Counted from the first letter of the stretch, positions 51,657-61,798 are shown. The stretch: 64,000 bases of DNA from Janthinobacterium sp. J1-1 (GCF_030944405.1 NZ_CP132339.1:3658001-3722000); one strand, 5' to 3'. The notes: generated by a model from the letters alone, not told the origin. Made by a program: numbers and translations.

Positions 51657-53615
51657 ATGCGCCTTGCACCACCCGTCCGGCTTGCCGGCCTTGCCCTCGC
51701 CACCAGCATGCTGGCGCTACCTGCGGCCGTGCTGGCGCAAACGCCGCCGATGACGCCCGATATCGGCAGCAAGCTGGTGATGCCGGATATAAACGACTAC
51801 GTCAAGCGGGTGGTGATGATCCCCATGCGCGACGGCGTCAAGCTGTACACGGTGATCGTGGTGCCGAAAGATGCCAAGCGCGCGCCGATCATGCTCACGC
51901 GCACGCCCTACAACGCGGCGCGCCGCGCCCAGCGCGCCACCAGCGCCAGCATGCTGGCAACCCTGCCGCAGGGCGACGATACCCTGGTCGAGAACGGCTA
52001 TATCCGCGTGTTCCAGGACGTGCGCGGCAAGCATGGCTCCGAAGGCGATTATGTGATGACGCGCCCGGTGCGCGGTCCGCTGAACAAGACGAAAGTCGAC
52101 AATGTGACCGACGCCTGGGACACCATCGACTGGCTGTCGAAAAACATTCCCGAATCGAACGGCAAGGTCGGCATGCTCGGTTCTTCGTACGAGGGCCATA
52201 CCGTGCTGATGGCGCTGGTCGACCCGCACCCGGCGCTGAAAGTGGCGATCCCGATGAGCGCCATGGTCGACGGCTGGCGCGGCGACGACTGGTTTCACAA
52301 CGGCGCCTTCCGCATGCCCAGCTTGTCCTACCTGGCCTGGCAGACCAGCGTGCGCGGCAGCGCCGAGTCGCCGGTGCTGGGCGTGTATGACGATTACGAG
52401 GCCTATCTGCGCATCGGCTCGGCCGGCGATTTTGCCAAAAAGTTCGGCATCGACAAGCTGACTTATACCAAAAAACTGTTCGAACACCCGGCCTACGACA
52501 GTTACTGGCAGGAGCAGGCGCTCGACAAGATCCTGGCCAAACGGCCCTTGATCGTGCCGACCATGCACGTGGTGGGCCAGTGGGACCAGGAAGATATCTA
52601 CGGCGCCTACGCCACGTATGCGGCGATGGAGGGAAAAGACAAGCTCAACAACCTGAACTACCTGGCCGTCGGCCCATGGCGCCACAGCGGCGTCAACTAT
52701 GAAGGTTCCAGCCTGGGCGCCTTGAAATTCGACGGCGACACGGCGCGCCAGTTCCGCGAAAAGGTGATGCAGCCCTTCCTCAATCAATACCTGAAGGACG
52801 ATGCGCCGCAGGCGAACACGGCGCCCGTGGTGTCCTACCAGAGCGGCAGCAATCAATGGCAGCGGCTGCAGCGCTGGCCCCTGGCCTGCGATACCTGCGA
52901 CACCAAACTGACCCCGATTTACCTGCAGGATGGCAACAAACTGGGCTTTGATGCGCCGGCCGGCGCGCCCGAGGCCAGCGGCGCCTTCGACGAATACGTG
53001 GCCGACCCGGCCAAGCCGGTGCCGTTCGTGGCGCGCCCCGTGCGCCTGAACGATGGCGACGTGTGGAAGCCATGGCTGGTCAGCGACCAGCGCGGCTATG
53101 CCGACCGCACCGACGTGCTCAGCTATGTGTCGGCACCGTTGAAGGAGGCCGTGCGCATCGCCGGTGCGCCGATGGTCAATCTGTTTGCCAGCACCAGCGG
53201 CAGCGACAGTGACTGGGTGGTCAAATTGATCGATGTCTACCCGGACGAAGTGCCGTCGCAGCCGGCCATGGGCGGCTACCAGCTGGGCGTGGCGATGGAT
53301 ATCTTCCGCGGCCGCTACCGCGACAGCCTGGAACACCCGACCGCGATACCGTCAGGCAAGGTCGAGCGCTACCGCTTCGCGCTGCCGAACGCCAACCACG
53401 TGTTCCTGCCCGGCCACCGCATCGCCGTGCAGATCCAGTCGAGCTGGTTCCCGCTGTACGACCGCAATCCGCAGACCTTTGTGCCGAATATCTTCCTGGC
53501 GCAGCCCGGGGACTACAAAAAGGCGACCCAGCGTGTGTATCACGCGTTTGGCAGCGGCAGCGCGGTCGAGCTGCCGATCATTCCCGCGGAAGAGGCGGCG
53601 CGGGTGGCGCGCTAG
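51657..53615 (+). CDS. CocE/NonD-family secreted hydrolase
   Basis: This 652-residue protein has a signal peptide (MRLAPPVRLAGLALATSMLA, then LPAAVLAQTP) and the Xaa-Pro dipeptidyl-peptidase / CocE fold. The nucleophile motif is MLGSSYEGHT (Ser177). Other features are MRDGVKLYTVIVVP, RTPYNA and VRGKHGSEGDYV, followed by a C-terminal jelly-roll domain (FALPNANHVFLPGHRIAVQI). These enzymes are periplasmic or secreted acyl hydrolases such as alpha-amino-acid ester hydrolases, glutaryl-7-ACA acylases or peptidases. GGAG lies 6 bases before the ATG. It is a single gene; the substrate is unknown. Confidence 0.9.
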   Translation: MRLAPPVRLAGLALATSMLALPAAVLAQTPPMTPDIGSKLVMPDINDYVKRVVMIPMRDGVKLYTVIVVPKDAKRAPIMLTRTPYNAARRAQRATSASMLATLPQGDDTLVENGYIRVFQDVRGKHGSEGDYVMTRPVRGPLNKTKVDNVTDAWDTIDWLSKNIPESNGKVGMLGSSYEGHTVLMALVDPHPALKVAIPMSAMVDGWRGDDWFHNGAFRMPSLSYLAWQTSVRGSAESPVLGVYDDYEAYLRIGSAGDFAKKFGIDKLTYTKKLFEHPAYDSYWQEQALDKILAKRPLIVPTMHVVGQWDQEDIYGAYATYAAMEGKDKLNNLNYLAVGPWRHSGVNYEGSSLGALKFDGDTARQFREKVMQPFLNQYLKDDAPQANTAPVVSYQSGSNQWQRLQRWPLACDTCDTKLTPIYLQDGNKLGFDAPAGAPEASGAFDEYVADPAKPVPFVARPVRLNDGDVWKPWLVSDQRGYADRTDVLSYVSAPLKEAVRIAGAPMVNLFASTSGSDSDWVVKLIDVYPDEVPSQPAMGGYQLGVAMDIFRGRYRDSLEHPTAIPSGKVERYRFALPNANHVFLPGHRIAVQIQSSWFPLYDRNPQTFVPNIFLAQPGDYKKATQRVYHAFGSGSAVELPIIPAEEAARVAR

Positions 53616-53647
53616 CAGCAGGCAGAAGCAGGCGCCCGCAAGGGCGC

Positions 53648-54490
53648 CTAGCGCGGCCGTATGCTGGACGACAGCAGCTCGGCGCGGTGGCTGCGCTGGA
53701 AGCTTTCCATGATGGCGCCCGAGCGGGCGGCTTTTTCCAGCAGTTCGCGCAGCACCGCCTGGTCGTTCGCATTGAGCGATTTGCGCGAAATATAGGCGCC
53801 GGAGAGGCCCCACGGCAGTTCCGGCAGCGCTTCCAGGCGCAGGCGGTCGGCCAGGCCCAGCACACGCGCATCGTTTTGTACCGCGCCCGACAAAATGGTG
53901 GGATTCATGATGGTGGCGTCGATAAAGCCGCTTTGCATCAGGCGCGCAATCGACAGGGCGTCGACTTCGTAGAACAGCCGGCCCTGGCTGCTCAGTTCCT
54001 TGGCCAGCGCCTGGTAGGGGTGGCCATAGTCGTAGCCGCGCACCAGCGCCACGCGCAGTTCGCGCCTTTCGATCAGTTCCTGCATGCTGTTGACCGGTTC
54101 GCGCGCGCCTTGCAGGGAAATCAGCAGCGGGCGGTTGCCCAGCAGGGGAATGAACAGGCCATGCTGGTCGCGCCGCGGCGTGCTGCTTGCCGGAATCAGG
54201 ATGTCGGCCTTGCCGGTTTCATACAAGGCTTCCAGGCGGGCGCGCGGCACCACGCTGAAGACGAAATTGCAGCCCATCTTGGCGCCCAGGCTGCGCAGTA
54301 TCTCCGGGTAGATGCCGCTGACCGTGACGCCGCTGCCGACCACGCTGGCGCCGATCTGCGACACGGGGACATGGATGTCGCGCGAGCAATTGGCCCATGC
54401 CGCCAGGGGCAAGGCCAGCGCAGGCAATGCCAGCGACAATGCGGCCGCGGTACGGCGCCAGGCGCTGCAATTAAAGTCAGTCATACCCAT
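53648..54490 (-). CDS. Periplasmic substrate-binding protein, SBP family 3 type
   Basis: The 280-residue protein has a signal peptide (LSLALPALALPLAAWA) followed by a type 2 periplasmic-binding fold: TVSGIYPEILRSLGAKMGCN, ADILIPASSTPRRDQHGLFI and MQSGFIDATIMNPTILSGAV. No ABC permease or ATPase is adjacent, so it is either an orphan binding protein or a stand-alone sensor-like protein. The ligand may be an amino acid or related solute. Two starts are possible, 54490 and 54484; AAGG upstream favours the latter slightly. Confidence 0.82.
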   Translation of the reverse strand: MGMTDFNCSAWRRTAAALSLALPALALPLAAWANCSRDIHVPVSQIGASVVGSGVTVSGIYPEILRSLGAKMGCNFVFSVVPRARLEALYETGKADILIPASSTPRRDQHGLFIPLLGNRPLLISLQGAREPVNSMQELIERRELRVALVRGYDYGHPYQALAKELSSQGRLFYEVDALSIARLMQSGFIDATIMNPTILSGAVQNDARVLGLADRLRLEALPELPWGLSGAYISRKSLNANDQAVLRELLEKAARSGAIMESFQRSHRAELLSSSIRPR

Positions 54491-54615
54491 CCTTGCTTGC
54501 CATCGGCTAGCGCTCCGGTAAGGCGCGGCCCATGTTGCGGTTTATCTGCGATCTCGTATTTTATTGTAACGCATTTTCGTCTCTATATTGCCCTATGGCA
54601 ATGTTGTGCGGCGGT

Positions 54616-55890
54616 CTATTTTGTGGCGGACACCACCAACCCTGTGTCACCTTGCGTCTTGAAGTAACGCCAGGCCACGATCATGCCCAGGGTCTGCATG
54701 ATGGCGCAGACAAAAAAGGTGCTGCCGATGCGCCAGTCATTGGCCGGCAAATGGCTGACTTCGCCGAGAATAATGCTGCCCAGCAGCGGCATGATGATGA
54801 TGCCCAGGCTGCTGATCGACTGCAATGACCCCATCAGTTCACCCTGTTCGCCGGCCGCCGACCCTTTCGAGATAATGCCCTGCAGGGCGGGGCCGGCCGC
54901 AAAGGCCAGCAGGTTGCACAGGATCAGCGCATACATCATCCAGCCTTCGGTGGCCAGGCCATACAGCAGATAGGTGATGGCGCCCGAGGCCATGCCCAGC
55001 AGCGACAGGCGTACTTCGCCGAGGCGCTTGATCAGGATGCCCAGCAGGCCGGCCTGCACCACCGCCGCGCACAGGCCCACGCAAAACAGCGCGATGCCGT
55101 TCTGGCGCGGCGTCCAGTCGAAGCGGAAGTGCGTGTACAGCACCCAGGTGGTGTTGAGCATCATTTGCGCAAACGTCATCAGGCCGAAGGCCAGCACCAG
55201 GCCGCGAATCTCCACCCGCCGCGCCAGCTTGACCAGGGCCGCGAACGGGTTGATGCGGGCCAGGGTGAACGGCGCGCGCGGGCCAGGCGCCAGCGACTCC
55301 GGCACGAAAAAATAGCCATACACAAAATTGGCCGCCGACAGGCCGGCCGCCACAAAGAAGGGCAGGTGCAGGTTGATATCGCCCAGCAAGCCACCGAGCA
55401 TGGGGCCGCAGATAAAGCCCAGGCCGAAGGCGGCGCCGATCTTGCCGAAGCTTTTGGCGCGGTTGTCCGGCGTGGAAATATCGGAGGCGTAGGCCGAAGC
55501 GACCGACATGCTGGCCGACGACACGCCGCCGATAATGCGGCCGATAAACAGGCAGGCCAGGTTGGGCGCCCAGCCGGTGGCCAGGAAATTGACGCACATG
55601 CCGGCCATGGAATACAGCAGCACGGGGCGGCGCCCGACGCGGTCGCTGATGGCGCCCAGCATGGGCATGAAGATAAATTGCAGCAAGCCGAACACGGCCG
55701 CCATGATGCCGTACCACATGGCTTGCTGGTCCTTGCCATCGACAAAGTCGCCGATCAGGATAGGCAGCACCGGCACCACCAGGCCGATGCCCAGCATGTC
55801 GATAAAGACGCAGACCAGGATGAAATTGAGATTGCCGGCGCGCGCTGGCGCAGCGGGTGGGGAAGAGTCGGGCGTGGCGTTGTCGGTCAT
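54616..55890 (-). CDS. MFS drug exporter of the TetA (DHA1) type
   Basis: This 424-residue, 12-segment major facilitator has the motif A sequence GAISDRVGRRPVLL between TM2 and TM3 and the TetA/TCR-type N-terminus (FILVCVFIDMLGIGLVVPVL, PILIGDFVD). The family exports tetracyclines or other amphipathic drugs in exchange for protons. Chromosomal TetA-like proteins without a TetR neighbour often do not confer tetracycline resistance, and no tetR-like gene is adjacent here. The substrate is therefore unknown. The 125-base gap before the binding-protein gene shows no clear terminator. Confidence 0.87.
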   Translation of the reverse strand: MTDNATPDSSPPAAPARAGNLNFILVCVFIDMLGIGLVVPVLPILIGDFVDGKDQQAMWYGIMAAVFGLLQFIFMPMLGAISDRVGRRPVLLYSMAGMCVNFLATGWAPNLACLFIGRIIGGVSSASMSVASAYASDISTPDNRAKSFGKIGAAFGLGFICGPMLGGLLGDINLHLPFFVAAGLSAANFVYGYFFVPESLAPGPRAPFTLARINPFAALVKLARRVEIRGLVLAFGLMTFAQMMLNTTWVLYTHFRFDWTPRQNGIALFCVGLCAAVVQAGLLGILIKRLGEVRLSLLGMASGAITYLLYGLATEGWMMYALILCNLLAFAAGPALQGIISKGSAAGEQGELMGSLQSISSLGIIIMPLLGSIILGEVSHLPANDWRIGSTFFVCAIMQTLGMIVAWRYFKTQGDTGLVVSATK

Positions 55891-56044
55891 GCAAGCTTTC
55901 GGCGCGCACCGCGCGGCAGTACGGCCGCGAGGCTGGAATGGTTGGCGTGGCGCCGGCGCCGGAACGCTGCAGCGCGCTGGCTGGACCTTGTATTATAGAC
56001 AGCGCGCGCCGCGCTGGCTATCGCACGCTTGCCGCTCCCTTGCA

Positions 56045-56704
56045 TCAGGCGCCAGCCGCGCCAGCGCCCCATTCCTCGGCAAAGGTGGCGCGGAAGTCGA
56101 GCAGGATCTGCAGCCGTTGCCCTGCCAGCGCGCGGCCGGCCGGCGTCTGCATCTTGCCGGGCAGCTTGTCGAGCTTGGTGACGATATGGTCCAGCGAATA
56201 CGCCTTGTCGTCGAGCGGGCGGTGCAGTGCCAGCGGATCGCTGCCATGGGCCAGCGCGCTGTCCATGCGGGCCGCCGTATAAAACATGCGCGCCAGGCCC
56301 ACCGCGCCCAGCGCGTCAATCCGGTCGGCGTCCTGCACGATCTGCGCTTCGATGGTGGTGGGCGCCAGGTTGGCGGAAAAACTGTGGGTTTCGATCGCGT
56401 GGGCGACGGCCGGCAATTTGTCTTCTGAAAAACCGAGTTCGGCCAACTGGCGGCAAGCCAGCGCGGCCGCCTGGCGCGAGGCAAGGTGGCGTTCGGCATG
56501 GTTTTTCGGCAGGTTGACCAGGTCGTGCAGATAGCAGGCCGCCATCACCACCAGGGCATCTGCCTGCGGGTAATCCTGCAGCAGGATGGACGCGTTGCGC
56601 CAGACGCGGTGCAGATGGTTGATATCGTGGGCGCTGTCGTCGCCGAGGCCGGCGGACGCCAGCGCCAGCAGGCGCGGCTGCCATTGTGTAAGCAAAACTT
56701 GCAT
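56045..56704 (-). CDS. HD-domain phosphohydrolase
   Basis: This 219-residue protein has the HD metal-binding pattern: HDINHLHRVWRNA (His), then VMAACYLHDLVNLPKNHAER (His-Asp) and an aspartate in IVQDADRIDALGAVGLARMF. This matches the YedJ/uncharacterised HD hydrolase group. The substrate could be a nucleotide, but no experiment-based assignment is possible from sequence. The ATG at 56704 starts the MQVLLTQWQPRL N-terminus. It is a single gene divergent from cheW. Confidence 0.85.
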   Translation of the reverse strand: MQVLLTQWQPRLLALASAGLGDDSAHDINHLHRVWRNASILLQDYPQADALVVMAACYLHDLVNLPKNHAERHLASRQAAALACRQLAELGFSEDKLPAVAHAIETHSFSANLAPTTIEAQIVQDADRIDALGAVGLARMFYTAARMDSALAHGSDPLALHRPLDDKAYSLDHIVTKLDKLPGKMQTPAGRALAGQRLQILLDFRATFAEEWGAGAAGA

Positions 56705-56915
56705 GTTGAGAATGTCGTGAAAAGCAAAGCCGCCAGTGTGGCATAAAACACGGGCCGCAGTCGTCCCGCGCCGCCCGCTGTTCTTTTTTAGTGCAATGAA
56801 AATTTACATGCGGTAACATTGCTGAATTGCAATTCCAGTGCATTATTTAGTAATTTTCACGCAGAGTGCGCCAGGCCCGTGGGCCGGCGCATTTTCTGCT
56901 TATCAAAGGAATACC

Positions 56916-57407
56916 ATGAACACCACCACCAGCGAGTCCGGCGCCACCGTCGCCAAGGCCGCCGAGTATCTGGCCTTTACCCTTGGCCAGGAAGAGTACG
57001 GCATCGATATCCAGAAAGTCAGCGAAATCCGCAGCTATGAAACGCCGACCCGCATCGCCAACGCCCCCGAATTCGTCAAGGGTGTCGTCAATCTGCGCGG
57101 CATCATCGTGCCGATCGTCGACATGCGCATCAAGTTCAACCTGGGCACGCCCAGCTATGACCAGTTTACCGTCGTTATCATCCTCAATATCGGCAACCGC
57201 GTGGTCGGCATGGTGGTCGACCGCGTCTCCGACGTGACGACCTTGTTGCCGGAACAGATCAAGCCGGCGCCGGACATGGGCCGCTCGATCAATACCGAAT
57301 ACGTGATCGGTCTGGGCACCATCGACGAGCGCATGCTGATCCTGGTCGATATCGACCAACTGATGTCGAGCGCCGACATGGGCCTGATCGAAAAACTGGC
57401 GGCCTGA
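56916..57407 (+). CDS. cheW: Chemotaxis coupling protein CheW
   Basis: This 163-residue protein has the CheW SH3-like fold with YLAFTLGQEEYGIDIQKVSE, GVVNLRGIIVPIVDMRIKF and VGMVVDRVSDVTTLLPEQIK. It links chemoreceptors to the CheA kinase. AAAGGA is 5 bases before the ATG. Two chemoreceptor genes follow, after a strong terminator, so this is an accessory cheW-mcp-mcp group. No cheA, cheY or cheR is present in the window. Confidence 0.95.
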   Translation: MNTTTSESGATVAKAAEYLAFTLGQEEYGIDIQKVSEIRSYETPTRIANAPEFVKGVVNLRGIIVPIVDMRIKFNLGTPSYDQFTVVIILNIGNRVVGMVVDRVSDVTTLLPEQIKPAPDMGRSINTEYVIGLGTIDERMLILVDIDQLMSSADMGLIEKLAA

Positions 57408-57456
57408 TCCCTTAGCCGCGATACCATCTCAGCCCCGCAGTTTGCCGTGGGGTGAC

Positions 57457-57494
57457 AGGCGCACGGTTTGCTTACAAACCGTGCGCCTCTTTTC
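57457..57494 (+). terminator. Rho-independent terminator after cheW
   Basis: AGGCGCACGGTTTG and CAAACCGTGCGCCT form a perfect 14-bp stem with a CTTA loop, followed by CTTTTC. It separates cheW from the first chemoreceptor. Confidence 0.9.
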
Positions 57495-57589
57495 ATGATT
57501 ACGCCCGATTCCTCCAGCAGCCAGCCAGCACGCCTTGTGCAGTGCCGCGAGCCTGTTGCGCAGTCCGGCTCAGCTCCCAAGGATTTTCC

Positions 57590-59209
57590 ATGAACTTATT
57601 CAGAAACATCGGCATCGGTACCCGCCTGGGCGCCGGTTTTGCCATCATCCTGCTGTTTTCCATGCTCATTACCGGCATCAGCGTCTGGCGCCTGCACGAC
57701 GTGGCGGCCGACACGCGCGCCATGATGGAGCAGCCGCTGGCCAAGGAGCGCCATATTTCGGACTGGTACAGCCGCATCGACAGCGCCGTGCGCCGCACCA
57801 TCGCGATTGCCCGCAGTTCGGACACGTCACTGAGCGCATATTTTGCCGAGGAATCGAAAGTCTCGTCGGCCAGCTCGGCCGAGCTGCAAAAGAAAATCGA
57901 GGCGCTGATAGCCCAGCCCGAGGAAAAAGCCATGTTCGCCGCCTTGCTCGAGCAGCGCAAGGTCTACCTGGGCTCGCGCGACCAGGTCTACAAGCTGAAG
58001 GGCGAAGGCCAGGCCGAGGCCGCCAACGAGGTGTTTGAAAAAACCTTTGTGCCGGCCGCCGCCACCTACCAGCAGATGGTGTTCGACCTGCTGGAACACC
58101 AGCGCGCCGCCATCGACGCCACCGCGCGCGATATCGATGCGGTGGCCGTCACCAGCCGCAACTTGCTGCTGGGCCTGGCCGCGATGGCGCTGGTGTTCGG
58201 CGTGCTGTGCGCCTGGCTGCTGACGATCGGCATCGTCCACCCGCTGCGCACGGCCGTGGGCGTGGCGCGCCGCGTGGCCGATGGCGACCTGACGGCGCAG
58301 ATCGACGCCAGCGCCAAAGATGAAACCGGGCAATTGCTGCTGGCGCTGAAAGACATGAACGCCAGCCTGTTGACCATCGTGGCCGAAGTGCGCGGCGGCA
58401 CCGACAGCATCGCCACCTCGTCGACGCAGATCGCAGCCGGCAACCAGGATTTGTCGAGCCGCACCGAGCAGCAGGCCGGTTCGCTGGAAGAAACCGCCTC
58501 GTCGATGGAAGAGCTGACCTCGACCGTGAAACAGAACGCCGACAACGCGCGCCAGGCCAACCAGTTGGCAGCCTCGGCCTCGCAAGTGGCCGTCAAGGGC
58601 GGCGAAGTGGTGGCGCAGGTGGTCGGCACCATGGAATCGATCAATGCCTCGTCGAACAAGATTGTCGACATTATCGCCGTGATCGACGGCATCGCCTTCC
58701 AGACGAATATCCTGGCCCTCAACGCGGCCGTGGAAGCGGCGCGCGCGGGCGAGCAGGGCAGGGGTTTTGCGGTAGTCGCCTCCGAAGTGCGCAACCTGGC
58801 GCAGCGGTCCAGCCAGGCGGCGAAGGAAATCAAGACCCTGATCGGCGCCTCTGTCGAGCAGGTCAATGCGGGCAGCATGCTGGTCGCCCAGGCCGGCTCG
58901 ACCATGAACGACATCGTGGCCAGCGTGCAGCGCGTGAGCGACATCATCAGTGAAATCACGGCCGCCAGCAGCGAGCAGAGCGTGGGCATCGACGAGATCA
59001 ACCGCGCCATCGGCCAGATGGATGCCGTCACGCAGCAGAATGCGGCATTGGTGGAAGAAGCGGCCGCGGCCGCGGAATCGATGCAGGACCAGGCGCACAA
59101 GCTGGCGCAGATCGTCAGCGTCTTCAAGCTCGACCACCAGGCGGCCGCACGCAAGCCGGCAGCCAGGCCGCAAGCGGCGCCGGCCCTGCGCCTGGGCCGC
59201 ACGCGCTAG
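57590..59209 (+). CDS. Methyl-accepting chemotaxis protein, copy 1
   Basis: The 539-residue receptor has a first membrane segment (about 10-30, [20 protein letters not shown]), a periplasmic four-helix-bundle ligand domain (about 31-188) and a second membrane segment ([20 protein letters not shown]). HAMP follows, then the cytoplasmic signalling domain with the conserved hairpin tip ([40 protein letters not shown]). It signals through CheW/CheA. The C-terminus (ALRLGRTR) lacks the NWETF-type CheR/CheB tether. The ATG at 57590 follows AAGGA. Ligand unknown. Confidence 0.94.
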   Translation: MNLFRNIGIGTRLGAGFAIILLFSMLITGISVWRLHDVAADTRAMMEQPLAKERHISDWYSRIDSAVRRTIAIARSSDTSLSAYFAEESKVSSASSAELQKKIEALIAQPEEKAMFAALLEQRKVYLGSRDQVYKLKGEGQAEAANEVFEKTFVPAAATYQQMVFDLLEHQRAAIDATARDIDAVAVTSRNLLLGLAAMALVFGVLCAWLLTIGIVHPLRTAVGVARRVADGDLTAQIDASAKDETGQLLLALKDMNASLLTIVAEVRGGTDSIATSSTQIAAGNQDLSSRTEQQAGSLEETASSMEELTSTVKQNADNARQANQLAASASQVAVKGGEVVAQVVGTMESINASSNKIVDIIAVIDGIAFQTNILALNAAVEAARAGEQGRGFAVVASEVRNLAQRSSQAAKEIKTLIGASVEQVNAGSMLVAQAGSTMNDIVASVQRVSDIISEITAASSEQSVGIDEINRAIGQMDAVTQQNAALVEEAAAAAESMQDQAHKLAQIVSVFKLDHQAAARKPAARPQAAPALRLGRTR

Positions 59210-59345
59210 ATTTTCCCCGGCGGTGCGCGTCCATGCGTGCCGCCTGCAACACCTTCCCCTTTCCAGCTTGCTCTCTTCTTGTTTTTCTTTTACCGTGCTG
59301 CTCTGACGCAATTTGCGTTCAAATAGCTTCTGCCAGGGTAATCAT

Positions 59346-60896
59346 ATGAATTTATTAAGAGACGTCAGCATCGGTGTACGCCTGGGCCTGGGTTTTGCCG
59401 GCATTTTGTTGTTTTCCATGCTGATCACCGGCATCAGCGTCTGGCGCCTGCACAATGTTGCGCAGGATACGCGTGACATGATGGAGCAGCCGCTGGCCAA
59501 GGAACGCTATATTTCCGACTGGTACAGCAAGATCGACAGCGGCATCCGCCGTACCACGGCGATTGCGCGCAGCAGCGACACCTCGCTGGGACCCTATTTT
59601 GCGGAGGAAGCTAAAGCGTCCTCGGCCGCGTCAAGCGAGTTGCAGAAAAAAATCGAGGCCTTGCTGTCGGCCGACGAAGAAAAAGAAATCTTCAAACAGG
59701 TCAGCGAGATGCGCAAGGTCTACCTCAGTTCGCGCGACCAGATCAACAAGCTGAAAGCGGCAGGCCAGCTCGACGAGGCAAAGGCGGTATTTGAAACTAC
59801 CTTCGTGCCCGGCTCGGCCAAATACCAGAAACATGTGCTCGACCTGCTGTTGCACCAGCGCGCCAGCATCGATGCCACCGCACGCAATATCGACGCGATG
59901 GCCGTCACCAGCCGCAACCTGCTGCTGGGCCTGGCCGCGCTGGCGCTGGCCTTTGGCGCCGTCTGCGCCTGGCTGCTGACGATCAGCATCGTCCATCCGC
60001 TGCGCACGGCCGTGGGCGTGGCGCGCCGCGTGGCCGATGGCGACCTGACGGCGCGGATCGACGCCAGCGCCAAAGATGAAACCGGGCAATTGCTGCTGGC
60101 GCTGAAAGACATGAACGCCAGCCTGTTGACCATCGTGGCCGAAGTGCGGGGCGGCACCGACAGCATCGCCACCTCGTCGACGCAGATCGCGGCCGGCAAC
60201 CAGGACTTGTCGAGCCGCACCGAGCAGCAGGCCGGTTCGCTGGAAGAAACGGCCTCGTCGATGGAAGAGCTGACCTCGACCGTGAAACAGAACGCCGACA
60301 ATGCGCGCCAGGCCAATCAACTGGCGGCTTCGGCCGCGCAAGTGGCGCTCAAGGGCGGCGAGGTGGTGGCGCAGGTGGTCGGCACCATGGACTCGATCAA
60401 TTCGTCCTCGAACAAGATCGTCGACATTATCGCCGTGATCGACGGCATCGCCTTCCAGACCAATATCCTGGCGCTCAACGCCGCGGTGGAAGCGGCCCGT
60501 GCGGGCGAGCAGGGCAGGGGTTTTGCAGTGGTCGCCTCCGAAGTGCGCAACCTGGCGCAGCGCTCCGCATCCGCAGCGAAAGAAATCAAGACCCTGATCG
60601 GCGCGTCCGTCGAGCAGGTCAATGCGGGCAGCATGCTGGTCGCCCAGGCCGGCTCGACCATGAACGATATCGTGGCCAGCGTGCAGCGCGTAAGCGATAT
60701 CATTACCGAAATCACGGCCGCCAGCAGCGAGCAGAGCGTGGGCATTGACGAGATCAACCGCGCCATCGGCCAGATGGATGCCGTCACGCAGCAGAACGCG
60801 GCGCTGGTGGAAGAAGCGGCCGCGGCGGCCGAATCGATGCAGAACCAGGCGCACAAGCTTGCCGAGGTGGTCAGTGTGTTCAAGCTCGCAGCGTAG
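59346..60896 (+). CDS. Methyl-accepting chemotaxis protein, copy 2
   Basis: This 516-residue receptor has the same layout as copy 1. From the second membrane segment onward the two are nearly identical in DNA and protein, while the periplasmic ligand domains differ (for example [18 protein letters not shown] residues replace those of copy 1). It ends 23 residues earlier, in VSVFKLAA, and its TAG stop is the first part of a REP sequence. The different sensing domains joined to a shared signalling domain suggest duplication with gene conversion. Ligand unknown. Confidence 0.94.
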   Translation: MNLLRDVSIGVRLGLGFAGILLFSMLITGISVWRLHNVAQDTRDMMEQPLAKERYISDWYSKIDSGIRRTTAIARSSDTSLGPYFAEEAKASSAASSELQKKIEALLSADEEKEIFKQVSEMRKVYLSSRDQINKLKAAGQLDEAKAVFETTFVPGSAKYQKHVLDLLLHQRASIDATARNIDAMAVTSRNLLLGLAALALAFGAVCAWLLTISIVHPLRTAVGVARRVADGDLTARIDASAKDETGQLLLALKDMNASLLTIVAEVRGGTDSIATSSTQIAAGNQDLSSRTEQQAGSLEETASSMEELTSTVKQNADNARQANQLAASAAQVALKGGEVVAQVVGTMDSINSSSNKIVDIIAVIDGIAFQTNILALNAAVEAARAGEQGRGFAVVASEVRNLAQRSASAAKEIKTLIGASVEQVNAGSMLVAQAGSTMNDIVASVQRVSDIITEITAASSEQSVGIDEINRAIGQMDAVTQQNAALVEEAAAAAESMQNQAHKLAEVVSVFKLAA

Positions 60897-60988
60897 GTCG
60901 GATTAGCGCTTCGCGCGTAATCCGACACCACCCGTGACGCCAACAATATTGTCGGATTACGCGGCGTTCCGCCGCTAATCCGACCTAC
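60893..60988. repeat. Inverted pair of GTAG-type REP palindromes (BIME-like)
   Basis: REP 1 starts with GTAG (60893) and folds GTCGGATTA...TAATCCGAC over 60897-60926. REP 2 is the inverse (60951-60988), ending in CTAATCCGACCTAC. The outer arms GTAGGTCGGATTAGCG and CGCTAATCCGACCTAC match perfectly over 16 bases. A 5' GTAG tetranucleotide is the mark of REPs moved by RAYT transposases; no RAYT gene is in the window. The stops of the chemoreceptor (60894-60896) and of ribonuclease HI (60975-60977) both lie inside it. Confidence 0.85.
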
Positions 60989-61460
60989 TCGTCGCGGCGG
61001 TAATCGCCATCTGCGACAGCCGGTCCGCCTCGCCATTGCGGTGACGCGGCACCCAGCGCAGCGACACGTCGGGCAATTGTTCCATCAGCGCCAGCACGGT
61101 CGCGCGCTCCGTTGCCAGTCCTTTGACAACGGCAGTGCCCAGCACATCATGGATCACCACCTGGCTGTCGCCATGCAGCAGCAGTTGTGCCGGCTTGACC
61201 TTGACGGCCGCCCGCAGCAAGGCGGTCAGGGCCGCATATTCGGCGTCGCTGCTGTCGCCGTCGCCGGCCGGCTCGCTGATTTCGATGCGTTCGCCATCGG
61301 GCCCCAGCAACAGGGCGCCGATGCCGAGACGGCCCGGGTTCGGGTGGGCCGAGCCGTCGAACCAGCCGCGCCAGGCCAGCGGCCCGCCATCGTCCTGGCG
61401 CTTGGCTGCATGCTGTTCACGCCGCAGCTGCGCCTTGCGCGCGGAAGCTGCCGACACCAT
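60975..61460 (-). CDS. Ribonuclease HI family protein
   Basis: This 161-residue protein has the RNase H carboxylate set: Asp35 (GWFDGSAHPNPG), Glu74 (DAEYAALTALL), Asp98 (LLHGDSQVVIHD) and Asp146 (RNGEADRLSQMA). It also has RWVPRHRN before the last aspartate. RNase HI cuts RNA in RNA-DNA hybrids. The basic N-terminal 25 residues are extra compared with E. coli RnhA, and this is the RnhA-like subgroup found alongside a separate rnhA. The last four residues (R-S-D-stop) are coded by REP DNA. Its start overlaps the stop of the upstream membrane protein by one base (TAATG). Confidence 0.88.
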   Translation of the reverse strand: MVSAASARKAQLRREQHAAKRQDDGGPLAWRGWFDGSAHPNPGRLGIGALLLGPDGERIEISEPAGDGDSSDAEYAALTALLRAAVKVKPAQLLLHGDSQVVIHDVLGTAVVKGLATERATVLALMEQLPDVSLRWVPRHRNGEADRLSQMAITAATSRSD

Positions 61461-61798
61461 TACCTGATGAACAGCAGGTCGACCAGCGCCGCGATCCAGC
61501 AGGCGACCAGCACGCCGACGGCCACTTGCATGCCGGGGCCGTCGTTGGCGGACAGGGCCGCCACTTTTTCCGTGATCAGCTGCACGTCGAGCGGCAGCGC
61601 GCCGCTGTTGATCTGGTCCATGATCTGCCCCGTGCGCTGCATGATGTTGTTGATCACCAGCAGCAGGGCGATCAATGACGGCACGATGAACAGCGCGCCG
61701 CGCGCCTTGCGGCCCAGCAGCAGATGTCCGGTGCCGGGAAAGACCAGGGTCGACAGCAAAATGGCCTTGGGCCGTCTGGAAGAGAGTGTGCCGCTCAT
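61460..61798 (-). CDS. Small membrane protein of unknown function
   Basis: This roughly 112-residue protein has two or three membrane segments: FPGTGHLLLGRKARGALFIV, PSLIALLLVINNI, and VAVGVLVACWIAALVDLLFI at the C-terminus. I do not recognise a family; the N-terminal glycine/basic pattern resembles TM2-like or DUF6677-type proteins. The ATG at 61798 is chosen because GAAGG sits upstream; a GTG 30 bases earlier would add non-hydrophobic residues. It is coupled to the ribonuclease HI gene by a one-base overlap and lies 36 bases downstream of mgtA. Confidence 0.7.
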   Translation of the reverse strand: MSGTLSSRRPKAILLSTLVFPGTGHLLLGRKARGALFIVPSLIALLLVINNIMQRTGQIMDQINSGALPLDVQLITEKVAALSANDGPGMQVAVGVLVACWIAALVDLLFIR

